Notes: a model not told the origin generated them from the letters alone. 64,000 nucleotides of DNA from Serinicoccus sediminis (GCF_004153545.1 NZ_SDVA01000003.1:124001-188000), one strand, 5' to 3'; positions 1 to 8,749 are shown, counted from the stretch's first letter. A program made the numbers and translations.

Positions 1-2
1 TG

Positions 3-464
3 GAGAACGCCCCCGTGCTGCTGACCCGTCCCGACGGGGTGCCGACCGCGACCGCCGAGGCGCTGGAGACGTTGGACCCCGACCGGGTCGTGGTGCTCGG
101 CGGCACCGGGGCCGTCCAGGGGAAGACCTTCACCGCACTCGGGGCCGACGACCGGCTGTGGGGCGACGACCGCTACAGGACGGCGGTCGCGGTCTCGCAG
201 GTCTTCGAGCCGGACGTCCCTCTGGTCTACATCGCCTCGGGCCGCAGCCTGTCCGACGCGCTGGCGGGGTCGGCCCTGGCCGGGCACCAAGGCGTCCCGG
301 TGCTGCTGACCAAGCCCACCCAGCTGCCCTCGGCGACGCTGGCGGAGCTGGAGCGGCTCAGCCCGCAGCGGGTCGTCGTCCTCGGTGGGTACAAGGCCGT
401 GTCCGAGGACGTGCAGAACGTGCTCGACGAGTACTACCCGGACTGGGTGGCCGAGCAGCCCTGA
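3..464 (+). CDS. Cell wall-binding repeat 2 protein, C-terminal part (5' end outside window)
   Basis: The reading frame is open from the first bases, so this is the C-terminal end of a longer gene. It holds about one and a half copies of the cell wall binding repeat 2 type: PVLLTRPD ... TAEALETL ... RVVVLGGTGAV, then a second copy ending RVVVLGGYKAVSEDV. Proteins of this family are exported and carry three such repeats next to a variable effector domain; here only the repeats are visible, so the activity of the whole protein cannot be told. The protein ends at TGA 462-464, and a short spacer separates it from the next gene on the same strand. The GTG at position 15 is inside the repeat and is not a real start. 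Confidence 0.8.
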   Translation, partial: ENAPVLLTRPDGVPTATAEALETLDPDRVVVLGGTGAVQGKTFTALGADDRLWGDDRYRTAVAVSQVFEPDVPLVYIASGRSLSDALAGSALAGHQGVPVLLTKPTQLPSATLAELERLSPQRVVVLGGYKAVSEDVQNVLDEYYPDWVAEQP

Positions 465-558
465 CGGGAACGGCGCGACGACGCCGAGGTGGACGATGCC
501 GACGGAGAAGATGGACCACACGGACCACGAGGACGAGGACCACGAGGAGGTGGGAGCG

Positions 559-1062
559 ATGCGCACACTCGTGCTCGTGCGCCACGCGAAGGCGGAGGTC
601 GCGCCCAGCGGCCCGGGAGGCGACCACGCCCGCGAGCTGACCGCGCGCGGCCGGAAGGACGCCGCGGCCCTGGGACGCGTCCTGGAGGACGCGGGATGCG
701 CGCCCGACCTGGTGCTCGTGTCCACCGCGTCCCGGGCCCAGCAGACCCTCGAGCACGCGCTGGGCGCCGCGCGCGTCGAGACATGGCCCACCCGTCGCAT
801 CTACGACGGCGGGATCGACGGTGTCCTCGAGGCGGTCCGGGAGGTGCCCGAGGACGTCGAGGTGCTCTGGGTCGTCGGCCACGAGCCGGTGATGTCGAGC
901 ACGGCCTGGGACGTCAGCGACGACGGTGAGCAGGACGAGGGCCGCGACGACCTGCACGCCGGTCTGCCCACCGCTGCCGCGGCGGTGCTCGGGCTGGACG
1001 TGGCCTGGTCCGACGTCGGGCCCGGCACCGGGAGGTTGCAGGACGTCCTGCCGGGACGCTGA
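559..1062 (+). CDS. sixA: SixA-type histidine phosphatase family protein
   Basis: A 168-residue protein opening with MRTLVLVRHAKAE, the RHG-type motif of the histidine phosphatase superfamily in the RHA form of SixA phosphohistidine phosphatases. The second catalytic histidine is in VVGHEPVM, and STASRAQQT matches the SSPxxRAxQT-like segment. Length fits SixA (about 160 residues) rather than phosphoglycerate mutase. The ATG at 559 follows AGGAGG at 545-550 with good spacing; the frame is open further upstream (other ATGs at 385 and 496), but those codons give an unrelated low-complexity leader. SixA removes phosphate from histidine phosphotransfer domains in the cytoplasm; the partner here is unknown. 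A GGGCCC-rich inverted repeat just downstream may end the transcript. Confidence 0.85.
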   Translation: MRTLVLVRHAKAEVAPSGPGGDHARELTARGRKDAAALGRVLEDAGCAPDLVLVSTASRAQQTLEHALGAARVETWPTRRIYDGGIDGVLEAVREVPEDVEVLWVVGHEPVMSSTAWDVSDDGEQDEGRDDLHAGLPTAAAAVLGLDVAWSDVGPGTGRLQDVLPGR

Positions 1063-1190
1063 CCGGCGCTCCCGGGCCCCGGGCCCTCTCCTTCGTCGGG
1101 ATGACGCTCGCCGACCTGGTGCTGACGACCCTGCGGCTGGGCGCGCTCTTCCTGCGCTGACCGCGTCGCCGGGTCAGCGCAGCCGAATGG

Positions 1191-2057
1191 TCAGCGCAGC
1201 CAGCTGGTCATGGCACGGACGCGGCGTCCGGCCTGCTCCAAGGCGTGGGCAGAGGCCGCGGCCGCACGGCGGCTCGTGGCCCCGCCGTCACCGTTCGACT
1301 GGCCGGACGGCCCGTGCTGGGACGCGAAGCCGGCCGCGTAGATCTGGTCGACCTGGGTCTTGAGCTCGTGCACGAGGGCGACGTAGGCGACCTCGGGCTC
1401 GACGCCCAGGTCGACGAGGTCCTCGAAGGTGGTCTCGAGCCGCTGCTGGAGCGGCGCCTGGACGCGGTCCCGGGCCGTCGCCATGGCGGTGCTCTCGTGC
1501 TCGATGGTGGTGACGACCGCGCCGGAGCGCAGGGCGCCCATCGCGGCGGCGTAGGCGGTGAGGGTGGCCCAGGCGGCGCCGCTGCGGTCGTGCGCCACCG
1601 CGACGAGGGCGGGGCACCCGCGGCCGTCGAGGTACTCCTCCCGGACCCGTTCACCGCTGCCGATGCTGCGCAGCATGGCGAGGTCCACGCCGTCCGGCAC
1701 GGTCAGCAGGCCCTCGTGGACGGTGGACGCGCTGGTGACGATGACCAGGTCACCGGGTTCGCTGTGCTCGTGCACGAGGGCGGTCACCAGGCCGGGGTCG
1801 TAGGCACCGCGACCCAGGCCCGGGACGAGCAGGATGTCGCAGCGCCCGGCTGCCTCCTCCGGAGGGGACACCGGCAGCCCCTCGAGCTCCGCGCGGGCCG
1901 CGAGCCGGCTGTCCGGGTCGGCGCCCACCCACACGTCCACCCCGCTGTCGCGCAGGTTGAGGGCATGGGCGGCGGCCATCGCGTCGAAGCCGAGCACCGC
2001 CACCTGGCGGTCCTGCAGCAGGGTCAGATCGGCGCTGCTCGGGTCCAGGGTGCTCAC
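1191..2057 (-). CDS. Ketol-acid reductoisomerase-like protein lacking catalytic residues
   Basis: 288 residues that align along most of their length with class I KARI (IlvC): AAAHALNLRDSGVDVWVG matches the NADPH-binding segment, EEYLDGRGCPALVAVAHD matches the REYxxGxGVPALIAV segment, and VHELKTQVDQIY matches HELKLIVDLIY in the knotted domain. The residues that make a KARI work are missing: the dinucleotide-binding glycines of GYGSQGHAHA become GFDAMAAAHA, the PKGPGH lysine segment is RSIGSG, and the metal-binding TDLFGEQ is replaced by ATARDRV; only one of the two glutamates around HELK remains. It is also shorter (true class I KARI is about 330-340 residues). Start choice: TAGGGT at 2069-2064 lies 6 nt before GTG 2057, a leaderless arrangement; GTG 2063 would begin directly at the -10 box. 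Likely a non-catalytic relative or an enzyme with a changed reaction; function unknown. Confidence 0.75.
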   Translation of the reverse strand: MSTLDPSSADLTLLQDRQVAVLGFDAMAAAHALNLRDSGVDVWVGADPDSRLAARAELEGLPVSPPEEAAGRCDILLVPGLGRGAYDPGLVTALVHEHSEPGDLVIVTSASTVHEGLLTVPDGVDLAMLRSIGSGERVREEYLDGRGCPALVAVAHDRSGAAWATLTAYAAAMGALRSGAVVTTIEHESTAMATARDRVQAPLQQRLETTFEDLVDLGVEPEVAYVALVHELKTQVDQIYAAGFASQHGPSGQSNGDGGATSRRAAAASAHALEQAGRRVRAMTSWLR

Positions 2058-2193
2058 CTGCACACCCTACCGAGCGCCGGTGGTGCCTCTACCGTCGGCG
2101 ACGCTCCCCGCCCCCGGCCACGTCGCGGGCATCCGCGACCCGCCCGGGCGGGCGTCGGGCCCTCCGCCATCCTCCACGGGTGGCGTCGTCTCG

Positions 2194-4368
2194 TCAGAAG
2201 GGCGGGGCATCGTCCTCGTCCTCCCGTGCGCCCGGCGGAGGACCCTGGGTCCCGCTGTCGCGGCGGGTGAAGGGGTCGGTCCAGTGGGCGGACCGCAGCA
2301 CGATGCCCGGCGGGGTGCGGAGCAGCCGCTCGGGGGTGGGGGTGCCGGGCCGGGGCCCGGACACCCTGCGCCCGTCACGCTGGCGCGTCTGCCGCACCCA
2401 GACGGCGCGGTGGCCGTCGTCGAGGAGATGGGTGTCGCTGTCGGGGTCGTCGTCAGGGGCCTCGAGACGGCCTCGCTCCGGGCGCTGCGCGAGCGCCGCA
2501 TACACGAGCAACGAGGCGAGGTGGCGACGCTCGGCCGGCGTGACCGTCCCCGACATGCCCTGCGAGGTGCTCGTGCCGGTGCTGGCTCGACGGCTGGCGT
2601 CGGTGCCCGTCTCGGGGTGGGGGTATCCGAGGTACTGGCGGTAGTCGTGCGGGCGGGTCCGGTAGCGCCGTCCTAACAACGATGTCCACGTGACGGTGCG
2701 GGTGGCGTCGATCTCGGCGTCCCAGAACGTCTGCGTCTTGAGGGCGTGGAAGACGGTGTCCACCCCCTGCAGGTTGTGCTCGGAGGTGGGTCCTCCGAGC
2801 AGGTACTCCGTGACGTGGTCGAGCTGTCCGTCCCTGACCGGCAGGGTGCCGTCCGGTGCGCGGGACAGGAGGTCGGCGGCGACCACCTGGGTCCGCATCG
2901 TCGCGTCCGGCCGGTACCTCGTGATGGACCTCTCGACGCAGCGGCCGTCGCGAGGATCGGTCAGCAGCCGGTGCAGTGTCGTCCCCGGGGTCCTGAGGAG
3001 GTCACGCGTCGCCTGGGGCGTGAGGAAGTGGGGTGCCCGCCCGACGACCCGACTCACGCCGGGCAGGAGGGGCAGGGGCGCCGACCCGGTCGGTGGGGAG
3101 CCGGAGCTGCCGGTCTCCGGTGCGGTGTCGGTCGATCCCAGTTCTGGGGCGAGAGCGGGCCAGGGGACGACGACCTGCAGCTCGCAGGTGGGCGCACCGG
3201 CCAGGATCTGGGCCAGGGAGGCGATGTCGTCCGGCGTGACCAGGTCTGCCAGCTCGTCCGGCGTCGTGGAGCAGCGGGGCGCGGGATCGGCTGGTGCGGC
3301 GAAGGTGAGACCCGCCGGGGGAGCGGGGACCTTCGACGGACGGCCCGCCGGGTCTGACCGGAGGGCGGCAGGCAGCGGCAGGGTGCCGTGGAGGAGCAGC
3401 GCGCGGGCGATGTCGGAGCGCAGCTGGCTCTCGGTGCGCTCGTCACCCGCAGCCCGCGCCCGTCGGGCCAGGACGTGGAGCCGGTCCACGCAGGCGGACG
3501 TCGAGACGGCGTCACCGGTGATGACGACCTGACCGGTCCCGTCGTCGTCGACGATGCCGTAGGCCGTCCGGGCACGGTGGAGCTGCGCGCGCTCGGCGGC
3601 CTCCGCCTCGGGGTCCGTGGCCCGGGCGCGGGTCACCTCGCGCTGCACCGCCTGCACGAACTGCTGGGCGTGCCACGGCATGTCTGTCAGGTTTCCCTCG
3701 GGGTCCAGCCGCTCCACGGCGACGTCCGTCGGCGATGTGCTCGGGCCGTCGTCGACACCGTCACCTGCCCGCTCGTCGTCCGCCGGCCCTGGGTCCTGGG
3801 CCGGGACACCAGGCTCGCCCCGCGTGGTGGTGAAGAGAGCCCGCGAGACGACCCCCGCCTGCTCGTGCGGCAGCTGCGAGGCCTTGCGCCAGAAGTGCTC
3901 GACCTGCGCCCACGTCGCCACGCCCGCCGCCAGGGCGTCGCGCACCGGGCCGGACGTGCTCACCGGGGCCAGGGCCACCGCGACCAGCTGCCGCGCCGCG
4001 CCGCGGCCCATCCCGGTGAGCACCGAGATCTCCGTGGCGGTCACCGACTTCGCTCGTGCTCGCCACCGGTCACGGGCAGTCCGCGACAGCTCAGCAGGGT
4101 CCGCGACGTCCTGACGTGCCAGGAGCTCCTCCCCGGTCCGGGCGGCCAGCTCGCGGGTGGCGTGCAGCCGGAGCCCCTCGAGGCGGCGGGACAGCAGGTG
4201 CAGCGCCTCGATGGTCTCGAGGCAGTCCTCCGGCGACATGCCCACGGTGCCCGAGGCGGCCCGACGGGTGAGGGCGAGCAGCTGCTCGTCGTTGAGCGCC
4301 TGCAGGTCCGGTCCGCCGGCCGACCAGCCGTCCGGTCCCGGTCGCCCCTCGACCTCCGTCGTGCTCAC
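2194..4368 (-). CDS. DUF222 / HNH (13E12 repeat family) protein
   Basis: A 724-residue member of the DUF222-HNH family (13E12 repeat proteins) that is expanded in actinobacteria. The N-terminal part (LIETLEALH-like, SRRLEGLRLHATRELA, TATEISVLTGMGRGAARQLV) is the DUF222 helical region; residues near 560-600 hold an HNH-like segment with QLDHVTEYLLGG, SEHNLQG and FHALKT. The zinc cysteines found in many relatives are absent, so nuclease activity is uncertain. The middle contains Pro/Ser/Thr/Gly-rich linkers. Start is GTG 4368 preceded by GAGGGG. An SOS-box-like palindrome lies about 40 nt upstream, in line with the DNA-damage control reported for mycobacterial 13E12 genes. Biological role of the family is unresolved. 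Confidence 0.8.
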   Translation of the reverse strand: MSTTEVEGRPGPDGWSAGGPDLQALNDEQLLALTRRAASGTVGMSPEDCLETIEALHLLSRRLEGLRLHATRELAARTGEELLARQDVADPAELSRTARDRWRARAKSVTATEISVLTGMGRGAARQLVAVALAPVSTSGPVRDALAAGVATWAQVEHFWRKASQLPHEQAGVVSRALFTTTRGEPGVPAQDPGPADDERAGDGVDDGPSTSPTDVAVERLDPEGNLTDMPWHAQQFVQAVQREVTRARATDPEAEAAERAQLHRARTAYGIVDDDGTGQVVITGDAVSTSACVDRLHVLARRARAAGDERTESQLRSDIARALLLHGTLPLPAALRSDPAGRPSKVPAPPAGLTFAAPADPAPRCSTTPDELADLVTPDDIASLAQILAGAPTCELQVVVPWPALAPELGSTDTAPETGSSGSPPTGSAPLPLLPGVSRVVGRAPHFLTPQATRDLLRTPGTTLHRLLTDPRDGRCVERSITRYRPDATMRTQVVAADLLSRAPDGTLPVRDGQLDHVTEYLLGGPTSEHNLQGVDTVFHALKTQTFWDAEIDATRTVTWTSLLGRRYRTRPHDYRQYLGYPHPETGTDASRRASTGTSTSQGMSGTVTPAERRHLASLLVYAALAQRPERGRLEAPDDDPDSDTHLLDDGHRAVWVRQTRQRDGRRVSGPRPGTPTPERLLRTPPGIVLRSAHWTDPFTRRDSGTQGPPPGAREDEDDAPPF

Positions 4369-4405
4369 TGCCCCTCACCCCCCGGTGATGTGTAGAACCT
4401 CATAT

Positions 4406-4421
4406 TAGCACATGTGTTCGA
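4406..4421. promoter_or_regulatory. Candidate LexA (SOS) box upstream of the DUF222-HNH gene
   Basis: TAGCACATGTGTTCGA matches the actinobacterial SOS box TCGAAC-N4-GTTCGA at 10 of 12 fixed positions: the right half GTTCGA is perfect and the left half TAGCAC has two changes. It sits in a short AT-richer island 38 nt before the GTG start of the leftward gene, where LexA would block transcription. The assignment rests on motif match and position only. Confidence 0.6.
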
Positions 4422-4577
4422 AAGGACGCCAGTGTCGAGGCCGCGTGTCCGGCCGCCGCGCCACCGCTGCACCACCGCACCCCGCACCCCGGGCCCGCAC
4501 CCCGCACCACCGCCATACCTCTTCGTCCCTGCCGCAGCGTCAGGTCGACCCCTGGCGGTGACGAGGCGTCAGGCGGC

Positions 4578-4583
4578 TACGCT
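4578..4583 (+). promoter_or_regulatory. -10 box of a leaderless ilvE promoter
   Basis: TACGCT ends 6 nt before the ATG of ilvE, so transcription would begin at or next to the start codon. There is no ribosome-binding site in front of ilvE, which fits a leaderless mRNA. The same TAnnnT-6/7 nt-start layout recurs at several other genes in this window. Confidence 0.55.
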
Positions 4584-4589
4584 GCGGCC

Positions 4590-5690
4590 ATGAGCCAGAC
4601 AGCGACGTCCACCTCCTTCGCCGTCACCGAGGCGACCGACCGGCGGGGCCCGGAGCAGATCGCCGAGCTGCTCGCCAACCCCGGCTTCGGCAGCATCTTC
4701 ACCGACCACATGGTGCTGGTGGAGTGGGACAAGGAGCAGGGGTGGCACGACGCGCGGGTGGTGCCCTACGGCCCGATCCCGCTCGACCCCTCCGCGGCGG
4801 TGTTCCACTACGCCCAGGAGATCTTCGAGGGCATGAAGGCCTACCGCCACGCCGACGGCACCGTCTGGACCTTCCGTCCCGAGCGCAACGCCGAGCGCTT
4901 CAACAGCTCGGCCCGTCGCCTCGCCATGCCCGAGCTGCCGCCCACGCTCTTCCTGGACGCCATCAAGGAGCTCGTCACCCTCGACCAGGGCTGGGTGCCC
5001 GGCGCGGACGCCGGTGAGATGTCGCTCTACCTGCGCCCGTTCATGATCGCGACCGAGGAGGCGCTGGGGGTGCGGCCCAGCAACCGCTACCTCTTCAGCG
5101 TCATCGCCTCCCCGGCCGGCTCCTACTTCCCGGGCGGGCTCGAGCCGGTCAGCCTCTGGGTCAGCGACCAGTACGTCCGCGCAGCCGCCGGCGGGACCGG
5201 CGCGGCCAAGTGCGGCGGCAACTACGCCGCCTCGCTGGCCAGCCAGGCCGAGGGCATCGAGCACGGCTGCGACCAGGTCGTCTTCCTCGACGCGGCGGAG
5301 CACCGCTACGTCGAGGAGCTCGGCGGCATGAACCTCTTCTTCCTGTATGCCGATGGCCGGGTCGTGACCCCCGAGCTCACGGGGACGATCCTGCCCGGCG
5401 TCACCCGGTCCTCGCTGCTGGACCTGCTGCGCGAGCGGGGCCACCAGGTGGAGGAGCGCCGGTTCACCATCGACGAGTGGCGGGACGGCGTGGCGGCCGG
5501 GGACATCACCGAGGTCTTCGCGTGCGGCACCGCGGCCGTCATCACCCCGGTCGGCAGGCTGGCGTGGAACGGCGGCGAGCTGGACATGCCCGTCGAGCAC
5601 AAGGTGACCGAGGACCTGCGCGCCGAGCTGCTCGACATCCAGTACGGCCGCGCCGAGGACCGCCACGGCTGGCTCTACCAGCTGGTCTGA
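4590..5690 (+). CDS. ilvE: Branched-chain amino acid aminotransferase
   Basis: A 366-residue fold-type IV PLP aminotransferase that moves the amino group between Glu and the keto acids of Leu, Ile and Val, the last step of their synthesis. FEGMKAYRHADG and RPERNAERFNSSARRLAMP are the family's substrate/cofactor segments, and the PLP lysine is K207 in AAKCGGNYAAS. GCGTAAVITPVG near the C-terminus binds the phosphate. Length is normal for the IlvE type. The gene stands alone, with a leaderless-type promoter, and its last 16 nt overlap the end of the convergent gene on the other strand. Confidence 0.96.
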   Translation: MSQTATSTSFAVTEATDRRGPEQIAELLANPGFGSIFTDHMVLVEWDKEQGWHDARVVPYGPIPLDPSAAVFHYAQEIFEGMKAYRHADGTVWTFRPERNAERFNSSARRLAMPELPPTLFLDAIKELVTLDQGWVPGADAGEMSLYLRPFMIATEEALGVRPSNRYLFSVIASPAGSYFPGGLEPVSLWVSDQYVRAAAGGTGAAKCGGNYAASLASQAEGIEHGCDQVVFLDAAEHRYVEELGGMNLFFLYADGRVVTPELTGTILPGVTRSSLLDLLRERGHQVEERRFTIDEWRDGVAAGDITEVFACGTAAVITPVGRLAWNGGELDMPVEHKVTEDLRAELLDIQYGRAEDRHGWLYQLV

Positions 5691-6556
5691 GCCAGCCCGT
5701 CCAGCACCGCCAGCAGCCGCCGGCGCAGCGCGTTCGAGCGGCGGGCGAAGCCGCGCTGGGCCTCGGCGTACTCCCGCTTGCCCTCCGTCGTCTCGATGCG
5801 GACCGGCTCGTAGCCCAGGTCACGCAGGTCGTAGGGCGCGGCCCGCATGTCCAGCTCGCGGATGTCGCGGGCCAGGTGGAAGGCGTCGAGGGTGAGGTCG
5901 CTGGGCACGGCCGGCGTGAGCTTGAAGCACCACTTGTAGAGGTCCATCCCGGCGTGCAGGCAGCCCGGCTGCTCGAGGTCGAGCTGTCCCTCCCGCGTCG
6001 GCGTCAGGGTGTTGCGCGGCACGGCGTCCGGGGTGAAGAAGCGGTGGGCGTCGAAGTGCGAGCACGCCACCTGGTGGCTCTCGACGACCGCGTCGGTGCC
6101 CTCGGCACCGAGCCGCAGCGGCCAGTCGTGGCGCACCTCCTCCCGGTCGGCGCGGTAGACCATGGCCCACTCGTGCAGGCCGAAGCAGCCGAACCTGCCC
6201 GGCCTGGACAGCGTCGCGTCCAGCAGGTCGCGGACGAAGGAGAGGGCGCGTCCGCGCCGCCGCACGAACCGCTCCACGTCGAGGTATGCCGTGCCCGCCC
6301 CGTCGACGAGGTAGCCGCTCCACCCCTCGCGATCGCCCGCGTCGGCGAGGCCGACGCCGGGCCCGGGGTGCCAGCGGGCGAGCTGTGCGGGGCGGAAGGC
6401 GTAGTACTCCCAGAGGAAGTCGTCGACCGGGTGGGTGCGCCCCTCGACCTGGCGCGCGAGGCGGTCCGCGGTGAGCGTCTCGACGGTGCGCCCGTGCGCG
6501 GCGGCGCGGGCGCGCCATACCGGCGCGGAGAGCACCTCGGTCACCTGGGTCTGCAC
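5675..6556 (-). CDS. Protein of the family annotated as 3-methyladenine DNA glycosylase
   Basis: 293 residues with the signature of a widespread actinobacterial family commonly labelled 3-methyladenine DNA glycosylase: HPVDDFLWEYYAFRPAQLARWHPG near the N-terminus, GLHEWAMVYR and SHFDAHRFFTP in the middle, CLHAGMDLYKWCFKLTP toward the end. The name is inherited; the sequence shows no helix-hairpin-helix glycosylase motif I can point to, so activity should be treated as unknown. GTG 6556 is taken as the start because TACGCT lies 8 nt upstream (leaderless type) and the upstream open frame is Pro/Arg-rich without homology. Its stop codon region overlaps the ilvE stop tail-to-tail. Confidence 0.75.
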   Translation of the reverse strand: MQTQVTEVLSAPVWRARAAAHGRTVETLTADRLARQVEGRTHPVDDFLWEYYAFRPAQLARWHPGPGVGLADAGDREGWSGYLVDGAGTAYLDVERFVRRRGRALSFVRDLLDATLSRPGRFGCFGLHEWAMVYRADREEVRHDWPLRLGAEGTDAVVESHQVACSHFDAHRFFTPDAVPRNTLTPTREGQLDLEQPGCLHAGMDLYKWCFKLTPAVPSDLTLDAFHLARDIRELDMRAAPYDLRDLGYEPVRIETTEGKREYAEAQRGFARRSNALRRRLLAVLDGLAQTSW

Positions 6557-6590
6557 GACGGTCAAGCGTAGCCGCGCGGCCGCCGCCCTC

Positions 6591-6720
6591 GGTCCGGTGA
6601 CTGGTCCGGGGCCCGCGCCCCGTGAGACCCTGGACGAGGACGCCCGGCAGGGGCGGATCCCCGGACGAGGCACGTCGTACCCGGCACCGACGACGACGTG
6701 ACACGCCCCGGGAGGGCGTC
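6591..6720 (+). promoter_or_regulatory. Structured leader of the SugE gene, weak guanidine-I riboswitch resemblance
   Basis: The segment contains GGTGACTGGTCCG, which is the same as one conserved strand of guanidine-I (ykkC) aptamers, followed by a CGGGGC/GCCCCG hairpin and by GGGG-CGGAT-CCCC-GGACGA, which loosely recalls the end of the ykkC core. The AAAAGCCCGGGAGA element is missing, so this is at best a divergent aptamer. A second hairpin, ACGCCC (6703-6708) with GGGCGT (6714-6719), covers the GGGAGGG ribosome-binding site of the next gene and would suit translational control. Confidence 0.3.
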
Positions 6721-6723
6721 ATC

Positions 6724-7059
6724 ATGGTTGCTCTGTCGTGGATCGTCCTGGTCGTCTCCGGGGTCCTGGAGGCCGTCTGGGCGGGGGCGCTGACCCGCTC
6801 GGAGGGGTTCACCCGACTCTGGCCGAGCGTCGTCTTCGGGGTCGCCTTGGCCGCGAGCATGGCCGGCCTGGGGTGGTCGTTGCGGACCATCCCGCTCGGC
6901 ACGGGGTATGCCGTGTGGGTCGGGATCGGCGTCGTCGGCACCGCGGTCTACGGGGTCGTCGCGCTGGGGGAGCCGGCCACGGTCGCGCGGGTGCTGTGCC
7001 TCGTCGCCATCATCGCCGGGATCGTCGGGCTCAAGCTCACCTCGGGCGGGGCCTACTGA
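6724..7059 (+). CDS. sugE: SMR-family small cation exporter, SugE/Gdx type
   Basis: 111 residues with four membrane segments. SGVLEAVWAGAL carries the membrane-embedded glutamate that couples proton and substrate movement; IPLGTGYAVWVGIGVVG is the SugE/Gdx version of the TM3 signature (EmrE-type proteins have a different sequence here). Family members of this branch export guanidinium ion as antiparallel dimers in the inner membrane. ATG 6724 follows GGGAGGG at 6710-6716. It is single, with no second SMR subunit beside it. Confidence 0.85.
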   Translation: MVALSWIVLVVSGVLEAVWAGALTRSEGFTRLWPSVVFGVALAASMAGLGWSLRTIPLGTGYAVWVGIGVVGTAVYGVVALGEPATVARVLCLVAIIAGIVGLKLTSGGAY

Positions 7060-7146
7060 CCTCCTGGAGGGAGGTTTCCGGGGGCCGGGGCCCGGAAACG
7101 GATGTCCGCGTCGGACGAGGTGGGGCGCGCGGCATACCCTGGCGCC

Positions 7147-7929
7147 ATGCGTATCTGCCGCTTCACCGACGGTGACGACCCCCGCTTCGGCCTCGTCGAC
7201 GGGGCCGGGGAGCGGATCGCCGAGATCTCCGGCGACCCGCTCTACACCAGGATCGACCTGACCGGCCAGACCTTCGACGTCGCGGATGTCCGGCTGCTGG
7301 CGCCGGTCATCCCGCGCAGCAAGGTGGTGGCCATCGGGCGCAACTACGCCGACCACGCGCGTGAGATGGGCAGCGAGCTGCCGGACGAGCCGATGATGTT
7401 CTTCATCCCCAACACCTCGGTGTGCGGCCCCGGCGACCCGGTCGTCATCCCGTCGTTCGCGACCGAGATCTCCTACGAGGCCGAGCTCGCCGTCGTCATC
7501 GGGCGGATGTGCAAGGACGTCTCGGCGGCGGACGCCCGGTCGGTGGTCTTCGGTTACACCTGCGCCAACGACGTCACCGCGCGCGACCTGCAGCGCACCG
7601 ACGGGCAGTGGGCGCGGGCCAAGGGCATGGACACCTTCACCCCCCTCGGGCCCTGGATCGAGACCGACCTCGACACCGACGACCTCTCGGTGCGCTCCAC
7701 CGTGGACGGCGAGCTGCGCCAGGACGGCACGACCGCCGACCTGCACTTCGGCATCGCCGAGCTCGTCGCGCACGCCTCGGCGGCCTTCACCCTGCTGCCC
7801 GGCGACGTCATCCTCACCGGGACCCCGGCCGGCGTCGGCCCGGTCACCGCAGGGCAGCGGTGCGAGGTCGAGATCGAGGGCATCGGCACGCTCGCCAACC
7901 CGTTCGTGGCGGCGGACGACGACGCCTGA
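7147..7929 (+). CDS. Fumarylacetoacetate hydrolase (FAH) family protein
   Basis: 260 residues of the FAH/HpaG fold. [26 protein letters not shown] and the metal-binding region [14 protein letters not shown] are present, as is the C-terminal [15 protein letters not shown]. Such enzymes hydrolyse or decarboxylate small beta-diketo or oxaloacetate-like acids with Mg2+ or Mn2+; the substrate cannot be read from the sequence. The start ATG is 6 nt after TACCCT (7135-7140) and lacks a ribosome-binding site, so the mRNA is probably leaderless. It ends one base before murI and is probably co-transcribed with it. Confidence 0.88.
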   Translation: MRICRFTDGDDPRFGLVDGAGERIAEISGDPLYTRIDLTGQTFDVADVRLLAPVIPRSKVVAIGRNYADHAREMGSELPDEPMMFFIPNTSVCGPGDPVVIPSFATEISYEAELAVVIGRMCKDVSAADARSVVFGYTCANDVTARDLQRTDGQWARAKGMDTFTPLGPWIETDLDTDDLSVRSTVDGELRQDGTTADLHFGIAELVAHASAAFTLLPGDVILTGTPAGVGPVTAGQRCEVEIEGIGTLANPFVAADDDA

Positions 7930-7930
7930 C

Positions 7931-8749
7931 ATGACCGAGGCGCCCATCGGGGTCTTCGACTCCGGTTTCGGCGGGCTGACCGTCGCCCGCGAGGTGCTCG
8001 ACCAGCTGCCGCACGAGTCGGTCCTCTACCTCGGGGACACCGCGCGCACCCCCTACGGGCCGCGCCCGATCGCGCAGGTCCGCGAGTTCTCCCTCGAGTG
8101 CCTGGACCGGCTCGTCGAGCACGGGGTGAAGGCGTTGGTCATCGCCTGCAACAGCGCCTCGGCCGCGGTGCTCGCCGACGCCCGGGAACGGTATGACGTG
8201 CCCGTCGTCGAGGTCATCCGTCCGGCCGTCCGTCGGGCGATGGCCGTCACCCGCAACGGCCAGATCGGGGTCATCTCCACAGCGGCGACCCACCAGTCGC
8301 GGGCCTACGTCGACTCCTTCGTCGCCGCTCCGCCCTCGGTGCAGGTCGCGAGCCAGCCGTGCCCGCGCTTCGTCGAGCTGGTCGAGGCGGGGGTGACCAG
8401 CGGGCCCGAGGTCATCGAGGTGGCGCAGGCCTACCTCGCGCCGCTGCAGGAGCGCGAGATCGACACCCTCATCCTCGGCTGCACCCACTACCCGCTGCTG
8501 ACGCAGGCGCTGCAGTACGTCCTCGGCGAGCAGGTGCAGCTCGTCTCCTCCGCCGCCGCGACGGCGGCCGACCTCTTCAGGGTGCTCACCGACGGGGGGC
8601 TGCTCGCCGCGCGGGGCGACGCCCCCGTGCACCAGTGGCTCACCACGGGCGACCCGGACGGCTTCCACTACCTCGCCCGGCGCTTCCTCGGGCCCGAGGT
8701 CGAGCAGGTGCACCGGGCGTTCGTGGGCAGGCCGGAGGAGAGGGTCTAG
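7931..8749 (+). CDS. murI: Glutamate racemase
   Basis: 272 residues; supplies D-glutamate for peptidoglycan. [16 protein letters not shown] is the N-terminal signature, and the two catalytic cysteines are C73 in IACNSAS and C184 in [20 protein letters not shown] is also conserved. Its ATG is one base after the stop of the FAH gene (translational coupling likely). Confidence 0.96.
   Translation: MTEAPIGVFDSGFGGLTVAREVLDQLPHESVLYLGDTARTPYGPRPIAQVREFSLECLDRLVEHGVKALVIACNSASAAVLADARERYDVPVVEVIRPAVRRAMAVTRNGQIGVISTAATHQSRAYVDSFVAAPPSVQVASQPCPRFVELVEAGVTSGPEVIEVAQAYLAPLQEREIDTLILGCTHYPLLTQALQYVLGEQVQLVSSAAATAADLFRVLTDGGLLAARGDAPVHQWLTTGDPDGFHYLARRFLGPEVEQVHRAFVGRPEERV

Noticed and set aside
385-558. 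N-terminal extension of the SixA gene to upstream ATG codons
   Set aside because: The extension is His/Asp/Thr-rich and overlaps the previous gene, while ATG 559 has AGGAGG and starts the RHG fold properly.
1101-1160. 19-codon frame MTLADLVLTTLRLGALFLR after the SixA gene
   Set aside because: It could be a tiny membrane peptide, but there is no good ribosome-binding site and no context to support it.
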